Source of the DNA: Flavobacterium sharifuzzamanii
GTDB lineage: Bacteria > Bacteroidota > Bacteroidia > Flavobacteriales > Flavobacteriaceae
Direction: 5' to 3'
Length of the DNA: 64,000 bases
NCBI RefSeq assembly: GCF_003254585.1
Contig: NZ_QJGZ01000030.1
Coordinates: 1-64,000, forward strand
Below, one piece after another: positions 9,449 to 17,886 of the stretch. A model generated the notes under the pieces. The model worked only from the letters and a program-made list of their open reading frames with translations. It was not told the origin of the DNA and searched no databases. Every line of letters starts with the position of its first letter. Position 1 is the first letter of the stretch. The position numbers and the translations under genes are program-made.

Positions 9449-9856
9449 TTATTTAGCTTTTAGTAATTTTTCCAAATATTCAATTTTGTCTTGTTCAGAT
9501 TTCAATAATCTTTCGTAAAGTTTTTTATTCTCATCTACAGATTCCATTAATTTATCCAGTGGGTTAAAAGTGCATTGGCTATTTAATGACGAATTATCGT
9601 TAAAATTATTAAAGCTGTTGAAGTAATTAATTACGCCTTCATCAGAAAAATTTTTAATTGCTTCCACGCTTATTCCTAGGGCTTTTGCCACTTCTTTTAA
9701 TTTTTCATCATCTATTTCTTCACTATTTTCTAATATCGAAACAGTCTGCTGGTTTGTTCCCATAGCCTGTGCCAGTGCTTCCTGCTTCATGTCTTTCAGT
9801 TCACGGATGCGGCTGATTTTACGCCCCATGTGGTTTTGTTTTGTTAATGTACTCAT
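9449..9856 (-). CDS. XRE-family transcriptional regulator with C-terminal coiled coil
   Basis: The 135-residue protein has a helix-turn-helix at about residues 14-66 (ISRIRELKDMKQEALAQAMG, then NQQTVSILENSE). An Asn/Ser-rich linker and a C-terminal helix (DKLMESVDENKKLYERLLKS) probably mediate oligomerisation. Similar regulators are common in Bacteroidota mobile elements. It is transcribed away from the two-protein HEPN-like cassette and shares with it a 173-bp intergenic region carrying a duplicated operator-like sequence, so autoregulation and control of the cassette are plausible. Confidence 0.85.
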   Translation of the reverse strand: MSTLTKQNHMGRKISRIRELKDMKQEALAQAMGTNQQTVSILENSEEIDDEKLKEVAKALGISVEAIKNFSDEGVINYFNSFNNFNDNSSLNSQCTFNPLDKLMESVDENKKLYERLLKSEQDKIEYLEKLLKAK

Positions 9857-9918
9857 AGCTCAAAGATAATAATTAAGAATAAAAATGTGAGATTCATGTA
9901 TGATACAAAAAATCCCAT

Positions 9919-9953
9919 GTACGGTACGGTAAAATTTGATACGGTACGGTATC
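9919..9953. promoter_or_regulatory. Tandem operator-like repeat TACGGTACGGTA x2
   Basis: TACGGTACGGTA occurs twice, starting at 9920 and 9940, a centre spacing of 20 bp or about two helical turns. The second copy is embedded in GATACGGTACGGTATC, whose ends are inverted. It is within 70 bp of the XRE start codon and about 75 bp from the divergent gene, which suggests an operator for the regulator. Confidence 0.6.
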
Positions 9954-10029
9954 AGTAATTGCTTACTTGCCTGTGTGTTAAGCAAAAATACAATTTTTCA
10001 CACAAGTATTAACTAAAATAAGTAAAATT

Positions 10030-10878
10030 ATGAAAACAATTGACAACTTAGGATTGCAGACAGTGAGCGGTATTATTACTGACTGCATAAGTACAGGCAG
10101 TATATACTGCTTTGGAGAAAAAAAGCACTTTGACGCAGTTGAAAACCCTTTTCAAGAATCTGTTTCTGGAGAAAAAGCGCATACCCATTATTATCTGCTC
10201 GTTTTAACGGATGAATATATTATAAATGCTGTTGCAGATATCAGCGATATAATAAAACACAAAACTGAAGGCCGTTATACGGCAACATTATTATTTTATA
10301 AAACAAAATTCAAGCATTCTCTCACACACAACCAACTGTATTTTTATCATCAGGTTGTGACAAGAGGCTATAAGGCGTATGAACGTGAAAATTCGCCTTT
10401 ACATATTTCCTTTGAGGAGGCTCCAGACTTTAAAATCAAAAGAATAAAGTCTTACTGGAAAAATAGAAATATAATCGCTGAGAGCTATTTGGCAAGCGTA
10501 AGCCAGCTTGATTACACCAGTACTGGATTTGTTCAGGAATCTATGTATCATATCGCTGTAGAGCAAATATGCTTGGGACTTATCAGTGTGTTTTTAGGAT
10601 ATTATCCCGATCATTTTTCACTGCCGTATTTATTTGAAATATGTGAAATATTTACTCCTTTGACTTCGGATATTTTTCCACGAACTACCACTGAGGATAA
10701 AGCGATGTTTGACCTGTTAAAAGCAAATCCAGCTTCGCTACGCTGGAGCAATGTGAAAAAATCCTGTTTAGTGGATATAGAACTTCTAGAGAAAAGATGC
10801 GATGTTTTTTATGCAAAAGCTACTGAGATTGCCGAGGCGGAATTACTGCGACAAGAAAGCTTGTGTGCTGTTGAATAG
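10030..10878 (+). CDS. NTase-like/HEPN-like domain protein
   Basis: In this 282-residue protein, residues about 20-115 resemble a degenerate nucleotidyltransferase-like region (SIYCFGE at the start, then HYYLLVLTDE). I see no complete NTase active site. Residues about 145-275 look like a HEPN helical domain with the typical pattern M-Y-H-x-A-V-E-Q followed by F-L-G-Y-Y-P and L-P-Y-L-F-E. HEPN domains are often RNases or partners of NTases in toxin-antitoxin and defence loci; the canonical R-x4-6-H motif is not clear here, so catalysis is uncertain. The next gene, 14 bp downstream, has the same architecture. Confidence 0.7.
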   Translation: MKTIDNLGLQTVSGIITDCISTGSIYCFGEKKHFDAVENPFQESVSGEKAHTHYYLLVLTDEYIINAVADISDIIKHKTEGRYTATLLFYKTKFKHSLTHNQLYFYHQVVTRGYKAYERENSPLHISFEEAPDFKIKRIKSYWKNRNIIAESYLASVSQLDYTSTGFVQESMYHIAVEQICLGLISVFLGYYPDHFSLPYLFEICEIFTPLTSDIFPRTTTEDKAMFDLLKANPASLRWSNVKKSCLVDIELLEKRCDVFYAKATEIAEAELLRQESLCAVE

Positions 10879-10892
10879 TAAAAGCGGAAGTT

Positions 10893-11729
10893 ATGTATTG
10901 TAATATTCTAACCCATAAAGAACATCCCAGATATAGGGCTGTAAAGAAAATGGCAAAACTTCTTTTGGAATTTGTCGAAGCTGACTGCATTTATTTTACT
11001 GAATCAGATTTAGAATCAAAAATCGGGATTATGTCTTTAGTGATAAGCAGAGAAAGCGAACATTATTATGACGATGTCAATGACCATTTATGGAAAGTAA
11101 TCCAGAATCATACTGAGTTTGTATTCTGTTTTTTTAACAGGGACTGCATAAAAGATGAATTGAAAAGAGGAAATCTCTTTTTTATTCTAAACTGCGGAGA
11201 AACGGATCTTATATATATAAATGATGGGCAGAAGCCCGTTATGGATATAAAAAGTATAAAACTAAAGCGTCTTATAAAGCAGACAAAGAAGAGATACCAA
11301 ATGTGGAGATCGGAAGCAGTTACAATCGGCAGAGATTTCAAGTATCATCATAATAACGATAATCTCTTAATGGCATTTTATGTTCTTCATCAGCAGTTCA
11401 GGTATATGTTCATAAATGTTTCATGGCTTTTGACAGGGGAATGGATTCCTCATGAAGGCATAGCTGACCAGCAGGAACATGTCGGTGCATTTAAAAGCTC
11501 ATTCGGAAATGTATTTGATGTAAATATTGAAAAAGAAAAGGATGCCTTAGAGAAGATGGAATCCGCCCGTAAGGCTGTGCAATGGGGAGAACATGCTGAG
11601 CCTTTTGATATTGAGAGTGCAGATTATGCAAATGAGAAACTGCAATGGATGAAAAAAGAAGTTGAGACAGTTTTTCTGGAGAAGATAGAAAAAGCTAAAG
11701 AAATATTTAATAATCATGGAAACAGATGA
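10893..11729 (+). CDS. Second NTase-like/HEPN-like domain protein
   Basis: At 278 residues it matches the previous protein in length and layout. The N-terminal alpha/beta part (about 25-110) contains IYFTESD and FVFCFFNRD, and the C-terminal helical part contains L-H-Q-Q-F-R-Y-M-F followed by L-T-G-E-W-I-P-H-E. The two proteins are diverged, so this is an old paralogous pair or two subunits of one complex. It follows its partner by 14 bp and its last 14 bp overlap the next small gene, so all three are probably one operon. Function is unknown; the HEPN assignment is by pattern only. Confidence 0.65.
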   Translation: MYCNILTHKEHPRYRAVKKMAKLLLEFVEADCIYFTESDLESKIGIMSLVISRESEHYYDDVNDHLWKVIQNHTEFVFCFFNRDCIKDELKRGNLFFILNCGETDLIYINDGQKPVMDIKSIKLKRLIKQTKKRYQMWRSEAVTIGRDFKYHHNNDNLLMAFYVLHQQFRYMFINVSWLLTGEWIPHEGIADQQEHVGAFKSSFGNVFDVNIEKEKDALEKMESARKAVQWGEHAEPFDIESADYANEKLQWMKKEVETVFLEKIEKAKEIFNNHGNR

Positions 11730-12069
11730 AATTGTAAAACTGAAAAAAATCGAAATGTTAAGCAATAGACTGCTTAATACTTTAAAACCAGCACAGGATA
11801 AAAGAGGCATGTATAATGCAGAGATCAGAATATATGATTATTGCGAACTTCTTTCAATTATAAGAAACCTGATGAAGCTCTGCATAATCGCTTTGGACAA
11901 CGACAGTGCAGAAGTTCCGCCTACGGTTCTAAACCAGAATATTGATGTAGGGCTTATATTGGGAGTAACGCTTCAGCTGTTCCCGATCGATGAATTTGAG
12001 CTTATAAATGAAATAAGTTATTTATGTAAGGATATGAAAGATGAAGGTAATTTAGATTCCAATTCATGA
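11716..12069 (+). CDS. Small helical protein, paralogue of the gene at 30359
   Basis: The 117-residue all-helical acidic protein starts within the end of the second HEPN-like gene (14-bp overlap), which implies translational coupling. It shares with the product of 30359-30655 an M-E-T-x-E-I start, a central L-x-x-x-x-K-x-C-I-x-A-L-x-N-D stretch and the C-terminal pattern I-D-V-G-L-x-L-x-x-x-L-x-L-F-P-x-D-E-x-E-L. No known domain is recognised. Its context suggests it is the third component of the HEPN-like cassette. Confidence 0.75.
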   Translation: METDEIVKLKKIEMLSNRLLNTLKPAQDKRGMYNAEIRIYDYCELLSIIRNLMKLCIIALDNDSAEVPPTVLNQNIDVGLILGVTLQLFPIDEFELINEISYLCKDMKDEGNLDSNS

Positions 12070-12283
12070 TTTGCGTTTTGATGTACATATTATGTCCATG
12101 ACATTGACAGAAAAGCGATTTATCTTTGGGAAAGAATCTGAAAATGGATCGAGTAATGATAGGTAAATTTTGCTTATGATCCTCAGTGGATTAGGTTTTA
12201 TATTTGTATTATCCCCACCATATTTTGATCAGGGTAAAATGAAAAAAGTGTTATAACTTTATAGCGATGAATGATTGTGGAAC

Positions 12284-12310
12284 AAAAAAGACCGAGGCTC
12301 GGTCTTTTTT
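12284..12310 (+). terminator. Rho-independent terminator
   Basis: AAAAAAGACCGA-ggc-TCGGTCTTTTTT forms a strong stem with a T-run. It ends the HEPN-like operon and lies 20 bp before the start chosen for the next small gene, which argues against the upstream ATG at 12267. Confidence 0.85.
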
Positions 12311-12329
12311 TAATGAAGAGGAATTTCAA

Positions 12330-12539
12330 ATGGAGAAGGATGGAAGAGAAGAAAGAGGAAAAATGACGGCAGAAAAAACCAGAAAAATGCTGAAAGATGA
12401 AGGAGTGGAAGTGACGCTGGAACAGGCGGGAATGATTTTAGAATTTTTAAGAAAACTGGCAAACATGGCAGTTTCAAACTATTTAAAGAAAAAAGATGAG
12501 AAGAATAGCAGACCTATACGTGAGAGTGAGTACAGATGA
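12330..12539 (+). CDS. Small helical protein preceding the serine recombinase
   Basis: The 69-residue charged helical protein begins M-E-K-D-G-R-E-E-R and contains LKDEGVEVTLEQAGMILEFL. The frame is open further upstream to 12267 but that would run through a terminator hairpin, so the ATG at 12330 is preferred. Its end overlaps the recombinase start by 44 bp in another frame, so the two are co-translated. Small proteins in this position may act as recombinase partners or directionality factors; that is inference. Confidence 0.65.
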   Translation: MEKDGREERGKMTAEKTRKMLKDEGVEVTLEQAGMILEFLRKLANMAVSNYLKKKDEKNSRPIRESEYR

Positions 12540-14052
12540 GCAGGCAGACAGGGGCTACTCACAGAGAAATCAGGAAGAAATGCTTCGCAAGTACTGCGAA
12601 ATAAATGCAGTTGAAATAAGACATGTTATTTATGAAGACCATTCGGCAAAGACATTCAACCGTCCGCAGTGGAAGAAACTGATTGCGGATTTAAAGAAGC
12701 ATAAGAATAAAACCGATCTTCTCCTGTTTACCAAATGGGACAGGTTCAGCAGAAATGCAGGAGATGCATACCAGATGATCAGTATCCTCAGAAAATTAGG
12801 AGTTGAGCCTCAGGCAATAGAACAGCCTTTGGATCTATCAATACCTGAGAACAAAATGATGCTGGCTTTTTATCTGGCTGCTCCCGAGGTGGAGAATGAC
12901 CGTAGAGCCCTGAATACCTTTCACGGAATGAGAAGAGCTAGAAAAGAGGGAAGATACATGGGAATTGCTCCCATTGGATATGTTAACCGAGTAAAAGAAG
13001 ACGGTACAAAATATATTGCATTCGACCAGCCAGAAGCCTCTATTTTAAAATGGGCTTTTGAAGAACTTTCCAAAGGAATCTTTAATACGGAACAGGTGCT
13101 TCACATGGCAAAAGAAAAGGGTCTTAAAGCAGGCAAGAACCATTTTTGGAGAGCGATCCGCAATCCTCTTTACTGCGGTAAGATAGAAGTTCCTAAATAT
13201 AAGGATGAGGAACGCACTTTAGTGAGAGGACAGCACGAAGCTTTAATTTCGGAAATGCTTTTCTATAAAGTTCAGGATGTGCTTGACGGGCGATCTCGCA
13301 AATATCTTCCAAAAACTCTTTCAGCCAAGCCTTTTCCCCTGAGAGGTTTTTTCATCTGTCCCGACTGCGGGAAAATATTGACTGGAAGCATATCTAAAGG
13401 ACGACATAAATATTATCCGTATTACCATTGCAGTGCAGGTTGCAGATACAGGATTAATTCGGAAACAGCCAATGAGATATTTATACAAAACCTGAAAAAA
13501 TATGTTCCTATTCCTGAAATTAAAAATATCTATGCCAATGTCATAGGCGACTGTTATAAAGAACAGATTAAGGATGTATTGGAAGAAAAGACTAAAATCA
13601 TAAGCCAGATCAAAGATTATGAAGCCAGAATCTCAAATGCAAGAGATCTTCTTGCAACAAAACAGATAGATGCTTCAGACTACCGTGATATGAAGTCAGA
13701 TTACGGAGAGATGGTAAGAAGGCTTGAATTAAAATTATCTGGTATCGACGATGAGAATAAAGATATTCAAGAGCTTTTAAAAGCGGGAGTAGACAACCTG
13801 ATGAAGCTTAACGAATATTATGAAAACGGCAACTGGATTGAATCGAGAGACTTATTAGGTTCGATTTTTCCTGAGAATTTTACGATCTCAGAAAACGGGT
13901 TTCGAACCGCTAGAGTAAATGAAGTGGTGCATCTCATCTACAGTATTAACAGGCTGATAGGGCTAAATAAAAAAGGGACAAAGAAGAAAATTTCTTCTTT
14001 GTCCCAATTAGTAGCGGGAACAGGACTCGAACCTGTGACCTTCGGGTTATGA
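12496..14052 (+). CDS. Large serine recombinase (integrase of the mobilizable element)
   Basis: This 518-residue protein has a resolvase domain (about 1-150) with catalytic Ser12 in YVRVSTDEQ and downstream arginines in DRFSRNAGDAYQ. A recombinase domain (about 160-270) follows, then a zinc-ribbon with C-P-D-C and a later Cys pair (about 290-320), and a coiled coil near 355-420. It would integrate and excise the element. Its last 13 codons, V-A-G-T-G-L-E-P-V-T-F-G-L, are the antisense of an initiator tRNA gene and its stop codon overlaps the anticodon region. The frame also crosses the tRNA terminator. The C-terminus is therefore probably chromosomal sequence acquired at the junction, and the circular form may encode a different end. 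Confidence 0.92.
   Translation: MRRIADLYVRVSTDEQADRGYSQRNQEEMLRKYCEINAVEIRHVIYEDHSAKTFNRPQWKKLIADLKKHKNKTDLLLFTKWDRFSRNAGDAYQMISILRKLGVEPQAIEQPLDLSIPENKMMLAFYLAAPEVENDRRALNTFHGMRRARKEGRYMGIAPIGYVNRVKEDGTKYIAFDQPEASILKWAFEELSKGIFNTEQVLHMAKEKGLKAGKNHFWRAIRNPLYCGKIEVPKYKDEERTLVRGQHEALISEMLFYKVQDVLDGRSRKYLPKTLSAKPFPLRGFFICPDCGKILTGSISKGRHKYYPYYHCSAGCRYRINSETANEIFIQNLKKYVPIPEIKNIYANVIGDCYKEQIKDVLEEKTKIISQIKDYEARISNARDLLATKQIDASDYRDMKSDYGEMVRRLELKLSGIDDENKDIQELLKAGVDNLMKLNEYYENGNWIESRDLLGSIFPENFTISENGFRTARVNEVVHLIYSINRLIGLNKKGTKKKISSLSQLVAGTGLEPVTFGL
13966..14005 (-). terminator. Terminator of the first initiator tRNA gene
   Basis: Perfect 15-bp arms (GGGACAAAGAAGAAA and its complement at 13975-14005) with one central base are followed, on the minus strand, by a T-run. 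It lies 6 bp beyond the tRNA 3' end and inside the recombinase reading frame. Confidence 0.85.
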
Positions 14053-14084
14053 GCCCGACGAGCTGCCTACTGCTCTATCCCGCG
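14012..14084 (-). tRNA. Initiator tRNA-fMet (CAU), copy 1
   Basis: The minus strand folds as a cloverleaf with anticodon CAU in the loop of a stem ending GGG/CCC, the three G-C pairs typical of initiator tRNAs. It has an unpaired C1 (opposite U72) and the T-arm GGTTCGAGTCC. No CCA is encoded. It is identical to the copy at 43339-43411 together with its promoter. Confidence 0.95.
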
Positions 14085-14096
14085 ATGTTTCGGGTG

Positions 14097-14104
14097 CAAA
14101 GATA
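14097..14104 (-). promoter_or_regulatory. tRNA promoter -7 box TATCTTTG
   Basis: On the minus strand TATCTTTG fits TAnnTTTG and lies 12 bp upstream of the tRNA 5' end. The same box is found at the same distance in the second copy. Confidence 0.8.
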
Positions 14105-14175
14105 CACACTAAATACGGTTATGCAAATAATTTTAGTACTTTATTTTTTATAATTTTTATAAAAGATGATTTTTC

Positions 14176-14700
14176 TTATATTTTATAATCCAATAATTCT
14201 TGGTAAACGTTTCCTTTTAAGCCTAATAGCATGGCAAATGCAGGTTCGGTTTTTATACCGCGTTCTTTTAGTTTTATGATGGCTAATCTAAAGTTTTCGT
14301 CTCTAGAGCGAAGAATTTGGTCTTCAATAACCATATGTCTGTAGCCATTTTGAAGTTCTGTTGGAATATTTTGTCCGAAGATTTCGATTTCAAAAGTCTC
14401 AATAAAGAAGTTTGCTACAACTGATTCCTTATTGTCAATTACGATTTCTCGAATCGAAAAACGGTTTTCTTTTTCGAACAAATGTTTAATTCTTTCAATA
14501 AAAGCAGATTTGTTTTGCCAATAACAGACAATATCCAAATCGCTGTTTTCAATATCAATATTTATCGGAATCGTGCCAACCAGGATAGGATCAAACTCAG
14601 TAAGATTTTCCAAAACTTGATACTTGGTCAGAATATGAAATGCGGCTTGTTGTTTTGAATTTCCCGTTTTTAAATACGATATGTCTTTGAAATTAATCAT
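14176..14700 (-). CDS. DUF4269 nucleotidyltransferase-fold protein
   Basis: The 174-residue cytoplasmic protein has the segment V-G-T-I-P-I-N-I-D-I-E-N-S-D-L-D-I-V-C at about 41-59, a minimal nucleotidyltransferase-like G-T-x-P and D-x-D pattern. A further acidic residue in FEIEIFG may complete a metal site. This matches DUF4269 as I know it; substrates are unknown. It overlaps the upstream glycosyltransferase gene by 8 bp, so they are co-transcribed. Confidence 0.8.
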   Translation of the reverse strand: MINFKDISYLKTGNSKQQAAFHILTKYQVLENLTEFDPILVGTIPINIDIENSDLDIVCYWQNKSAFIERIKHLFEKENRFSIREIVIDNKESVVANFFIETFEIEIFGQNIPTELQNGYRHMVIEDQILRSRDENFRLAIIKLKERGIKTEPAFAMLLGLKGNVYQELLDYKI

Positions 14701-16225
14701 TTATAATATCGCTTTTTTCTTCGTTGATTTCCTGTTCTAATCTTTTATTGATGTTGATTTTAGCATTCGTAAAAACAAAAATTGTAGTTCCATATTCTCT
14801 GGCATATTGATTTTTTATCTGACCGCCAATAGCAGCCGTTTCAAAATACGGACTTGTTTCTTTCAGTTCTTCATTGTTTTCGTCAAATTCCTTAACACGA
14901 ATCAGATTTTTGTAATGAGTGGTGAGATCAAACCAATTGAGATAATCAGCGTTGAAAGAAACCGCTTTTATTCCTTTTTTAGAATAAAAATTAATGGCTC
15001 CTGCTTGACCGTAATTGTCGCAGAGCACAATAGTTTCTTTTTTATTGGGCATTAAATCGTAAAGAGAATCTGTTTTTCTGGCCAATTCTTTCCAGCCCAG
15101 CATATCAGCAAAATCCTGAGGCAGATGATGGTCTTTTCCGTCTTCCCAACGAAGCATTCCCATTTTTTTATATTTCTCTGAATGTGCCACCATATATTCT
15201 GGACTTTTATTTGGAAAAGCAATATTGTACATCGGAACAAAAAACAATAGTGGAAGTAAGATAAAAATAGGCTTTAGAAAACGTTTCCAACCATTGTTTA
15301 GAATTTCAGATAAAAACACAGCTCCAAAAGCAATGTAAATTGGGTATAGTCCGATAGCGTAATACGCTTTTGCTTTGAAGTAAATAAAAATCAAAAGCGT
15401 GAAAACAAAGGTTGCAAAAAACAACTGATATTTTTTGAAGGGCTGGTAAAATAAAACTGCATAAAGTCCAGCTAAAATCACCAATAATCCGCCAATAAAA
15501 AAGAGAATCTGTTCTTTAAGAAAATTAGCTCGATCTACATTGATCAATTGCGTTTCGGCCAATTCTTTCATGTGGTGTACAATCGGAAAATGATTGCTAT
15601 ACTGCCAGTAAAGATTTGGGAGAATTAGCATTAATCCTAAAATCAAAGCAAAATAAAACTCTTTTTTTGCCAGTATTTTTCGTTGTTTAGAAAGTAAAAT
15701 AGCGGGAACTAATCCGAGAAATAAAAACACGATATTGTACTTGTTTAGGAAACCAAAGGCGAAAGTTATTCCAGCGAAATAAATCCATTTTGTGTTTTCT
15801 GAAGTAATGTATTGTATCAGAAAATAATAAAATGCAGTCCAACATAAAACGTCAAAAGAGTTTGGCTGATACAGCGTGTTGAGACGAAGAAGACAAGAAA
15901 GCAAAACACACAAAGCGCCGAGAATTAAAGCATAAAGGTTTCCTTTTAAAAGTTCTATAGTTTTCCAGACCACCAAAAGCGTCAAAGCACCAAATAGGGC
16001 AGGGAAGAACTTGATCCAGAAAACCGAATTTCCAAGCAGATAAATAATATACGAAAACCAAGAAGTAACTGGCGGAACAGATAAATATCCCCAAGCCAAA
16101 TGATGCGCCTGATCCAGATGTAGATATTCATCGCGCTGTAAGTCGTATTCTGGACTTAGCAAAATGTATTGAAGTGCAAATTTTAAAATGATAAATCCAA
16201 TTAAAATAAATGTCTTTTTGTTCAT
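14693..16225 (-). CDS. GT39/ArnT-like membrane glycosyltransferase
   Basis: The 510-residue polytopic protein has about ten membrane segments in residues 1-340 and a soluble C-terminal part exposed to the periplasm. The first loop carries R-D-E-Y-L-H-L-D-Q-A-H-H-L, matching the acidic D-E motif of GT39 (PMT/ArnT-type) enzymes. These transfer sugars from polyprenyl-phosphate donors to acceptors outside the inner membrane. Acceptor and sugar are not deducible. It is co-transcribed with the DUF4269 gene. Confidence 0.85.
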   Translation of the reverse strand: MNKKTFILIGFIILKFALQYILLSPEYDLQRDEYLHLDQAHHLAWGYLSVPPVTSWFSYIIYLLGNSVFWIKFFPALFGALTLLVVWKTIELLKGNLYALILGALCVLLSCLLRLNTLYQPNSFDVLCWTAFYYFLIQYITSENTKWIYFAGITFAFGFLNKYNIVFLFLGLVPAILLSKQRKILAKKEFYFALILGLMLILPNLYWQYSNHFPIVHHMKELAETQLINVDRANFLKEQILFFIGGLLVILAGLYAVLFYQPFKKYQLFFATFVFTLLIFIYFKAKAYYAIGLYPIYIAFGAVFLSEILNNGWKRFLKPIFILLPLLFFVPMYNIAFPNKSPEYMVAHSEKYKKMGMLRWEDGKDHHLPQDFADMLGWKELARKTDSLYDLMPNKKETIVLCDNYGQAGAINFYSKKGIKAVSFNADYLNWFDLTTHYKNLIRVKEFDENNEELKETSPYFETAAIGGQIKNQYAREYGTTIFVFTNAKININKRLEQEINEEKSDIIND

Positions 16226-16456
16226 GTAGATTCTGGTTTCTTTGGTTTGATTAGTTTTTGTGTTGCAAGTGGTTTCAACTCAAAGGATAATTCTGTAGCT
16301 AAGATAGGACTTATTTTGATTTTTGAATATTGGGAATGTTTCTTGTTGAAACAATGTAAAGTGCACGTATTTAGATATTTGTGTTTTTAAAATGTCAATT
16401 GAATTTACATTTTTATTACCTTTATTATCAAGCAAATAACTTTAAAAGAAAATACC

Positions 16457-16876
16457 ATGAAAAAGAAATTATTGATTTTAGTTGTCTTTTTAGGGACAAT
16501 TTCATTTACAAATGCACAAAGTATAGGAGATGTTACAAAAGCGGCGAGTAAGGCGTCGACAGCGGCAGTACCCGGTTTTGATGTTGCTAGTTTAGCGAAT
16601 CAGGTTATGGGGGTACTATCTCCAAAATTAAAATTAACAGATGCTCAAAAACCGGTGGTAAATTCATTGGTAAATGAAACTCTAAACAAAAAGAAGAATA
16701 TTTTGCCTACAATGGCTACTGACAAGGCTGGTTATACTTCTAAAATGACCACGACTAGAGAATCTTTTATATCTAAAATGAAAAAGAATATCAGTCCAAC
16801 TCAATTTGATGCACTTACATCCTTATTGCCCAAATCAGCTTCGGCAGTAACGCCGTTGGCAAAAATGCTTTACTAA
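16457..16876 (+). CDS. Small secreted helical protein
   Basis: The 139-residue product has a signal peptide ending near T-N-A-Q (residue 21). The mature part is an Ala/Ser/Thr/Lys-rich helical protein with the stretch L-K-L-T-D-A-Q-K-P-V-V-N, faintly like the L-T-x-x-Q repeats of Spy/CpxP periplasmic proteins. It is monocistronic and ends at a strong terminator. Function is unknown. Confidence 0.8.
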   Translation: MKKKLLILVVFLGTISFTNAQSIGDVTKAASKASTAAVPGFDVASLANQVMGVLSPKLKLTDAQKPVVNSLVNETLNKKKNILPTMATDKAGYTSKMTTTRESFISKMKKNISPTQFDALTSLLPKSASAVTPLAKMLY

Positions 16877-16890
16877 AATAGCCTAAAAAT

Positions 16891-16926
16891 AAAAAAAGCA
16901 AAATAGAAATCTATTTTGCTTTTTTT
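16891..16926. terminator. Bidirectional terminator
   Basis: AAAAAAGCAAAATAGA-aatc-TATTTTGCTTTTTT lies between convergent genes. The A-run and T-run allow termination in both directions. Confidence 0.85.
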
Positions 16927-16965
16927 ATTTTCAAATTTTCAGAAAATATCTTCGATCGAAAGGTC

Positions 16966-17511
16966 TTATTCTTCGACAGTTTCAAATTCCATGTGGTCGA
17001 TAATTTCTGCTTCTGGCTTTTCTGGTTTAGACGCTTTCAGTGCATTAAATCTTTCCAACATTTCTGTTTCGCCTTCTTCACCACTGAAATAAGGGAAAAC
17101 ATCCATAATTGGTGTTTCTGTAATAGCAGGAATAGAATATTCTCCCATTGTATTTTTCATTATGTGAAGTGTATTGTCATAAGCTTCGCGAACGTCATTT
17201 GCCTGAACCAGCATATACATGCTTGTTTTTCTTTCCTTACCGCTTTCTTCATCATAAGCGATTAAAGTGATTTTAGATTTAAACCATCTATCTGCATTTT
17301 CAAAAGGATGAATTTCGGCATAATTTGCCACTTTGATAGCCGTGATTTTAAATTCTTCACTAGTATAAGCGGCCATCTCCTCAGTCATTCTTTTTTCAGC
17401 TTCTGTATAAGACAAAGCATCGACCAAATAAGGCTCGGTTAAAACTTTTTGTCCTCCAGTTTCATCTGTTTTTCTATATTTTACTTTGCATTCGTACCAA
17501 ACTGCGCTCAT
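16966..17511 (-). CDS. DUF4494 family protein
   Basis: The 181-residue cytoplasmic protein begins W-Y-E-C-K-V-K-Y-R-K-T-D-E-T-G and contains the alternating strand/helix pattern typical of DUF4494, a Bacteroidota family of unknown role. The last 40 residues are acidic and probably disordered. It is monocistronic. Confidence 0.85.
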   Translation of the reverse strand: MSAVWYECKVKYRKTDETGGQKVLTEPYLVDALSYTEAEKRMTEEMAAYTSEEFKITAIKVANYAEIHPFENADRWFKSKITLIAYDEESGKERKTSMYMLVQANDVREAYDNTLHIMKNTMGEYSIPAITETPIMDVFPYFSGEEGETEMLERFNALKASKPEKPEAEIIDHMEFETVEE

Positions 17512-17886
17512 CTCTTTTTAAATTTTAAGGATGCCAAAGATAAATTTTACAGCAGAAATAATAGTTAAATCTTCAAATAGATATTCACAATTTTAGATGA
17601 TTTTAGGTAATGTTTTGAGAATCTGAAAGTTGTGATTTTACGAAATAATTTGTCTTTATTTTTTATGTTTTTAATGTAAATCACTGAGAAACAATTCTTT
17701 GTTTTTTAAAGTGAAATATTATAAAAAAAAAAATATAAATTTTCTGAAATCCAAATAATCCATTTATTCGTAAGTACCAATAATAATGGCTGGGAATGGA
17801 ATTAAATTCAAATGATATTGGTTTTTGGAGCATATTGAATTTTCGCATTTCCAGCTATTATTTTTATCACTATTAAAAATAAAAGG
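17512..17886. other. 375-bp AT-rich intergenic region with a long imperfect inverted repeat
   Basis: Apart from the inverted repeat at 17782-17862, with arms AATAATGGCTGGGAATG and CATTTCCAGCTATTATT (two mismatches, about 47-bp loop), nothing is recognisable. The repeat ends 25 bp before the small gene at 17887. It could be a structured 5' leader, a regulatory site or a decayed mobile sequence. Confidence 0.4.

Noticed and set aside
16966..17265. Plus-strand 90-codon frame opposite the DUF4494 gene
   Set aside because: Antisense of a clear conserved gene, with Phe/Cys/His-rich composition typical of a shadow frame.
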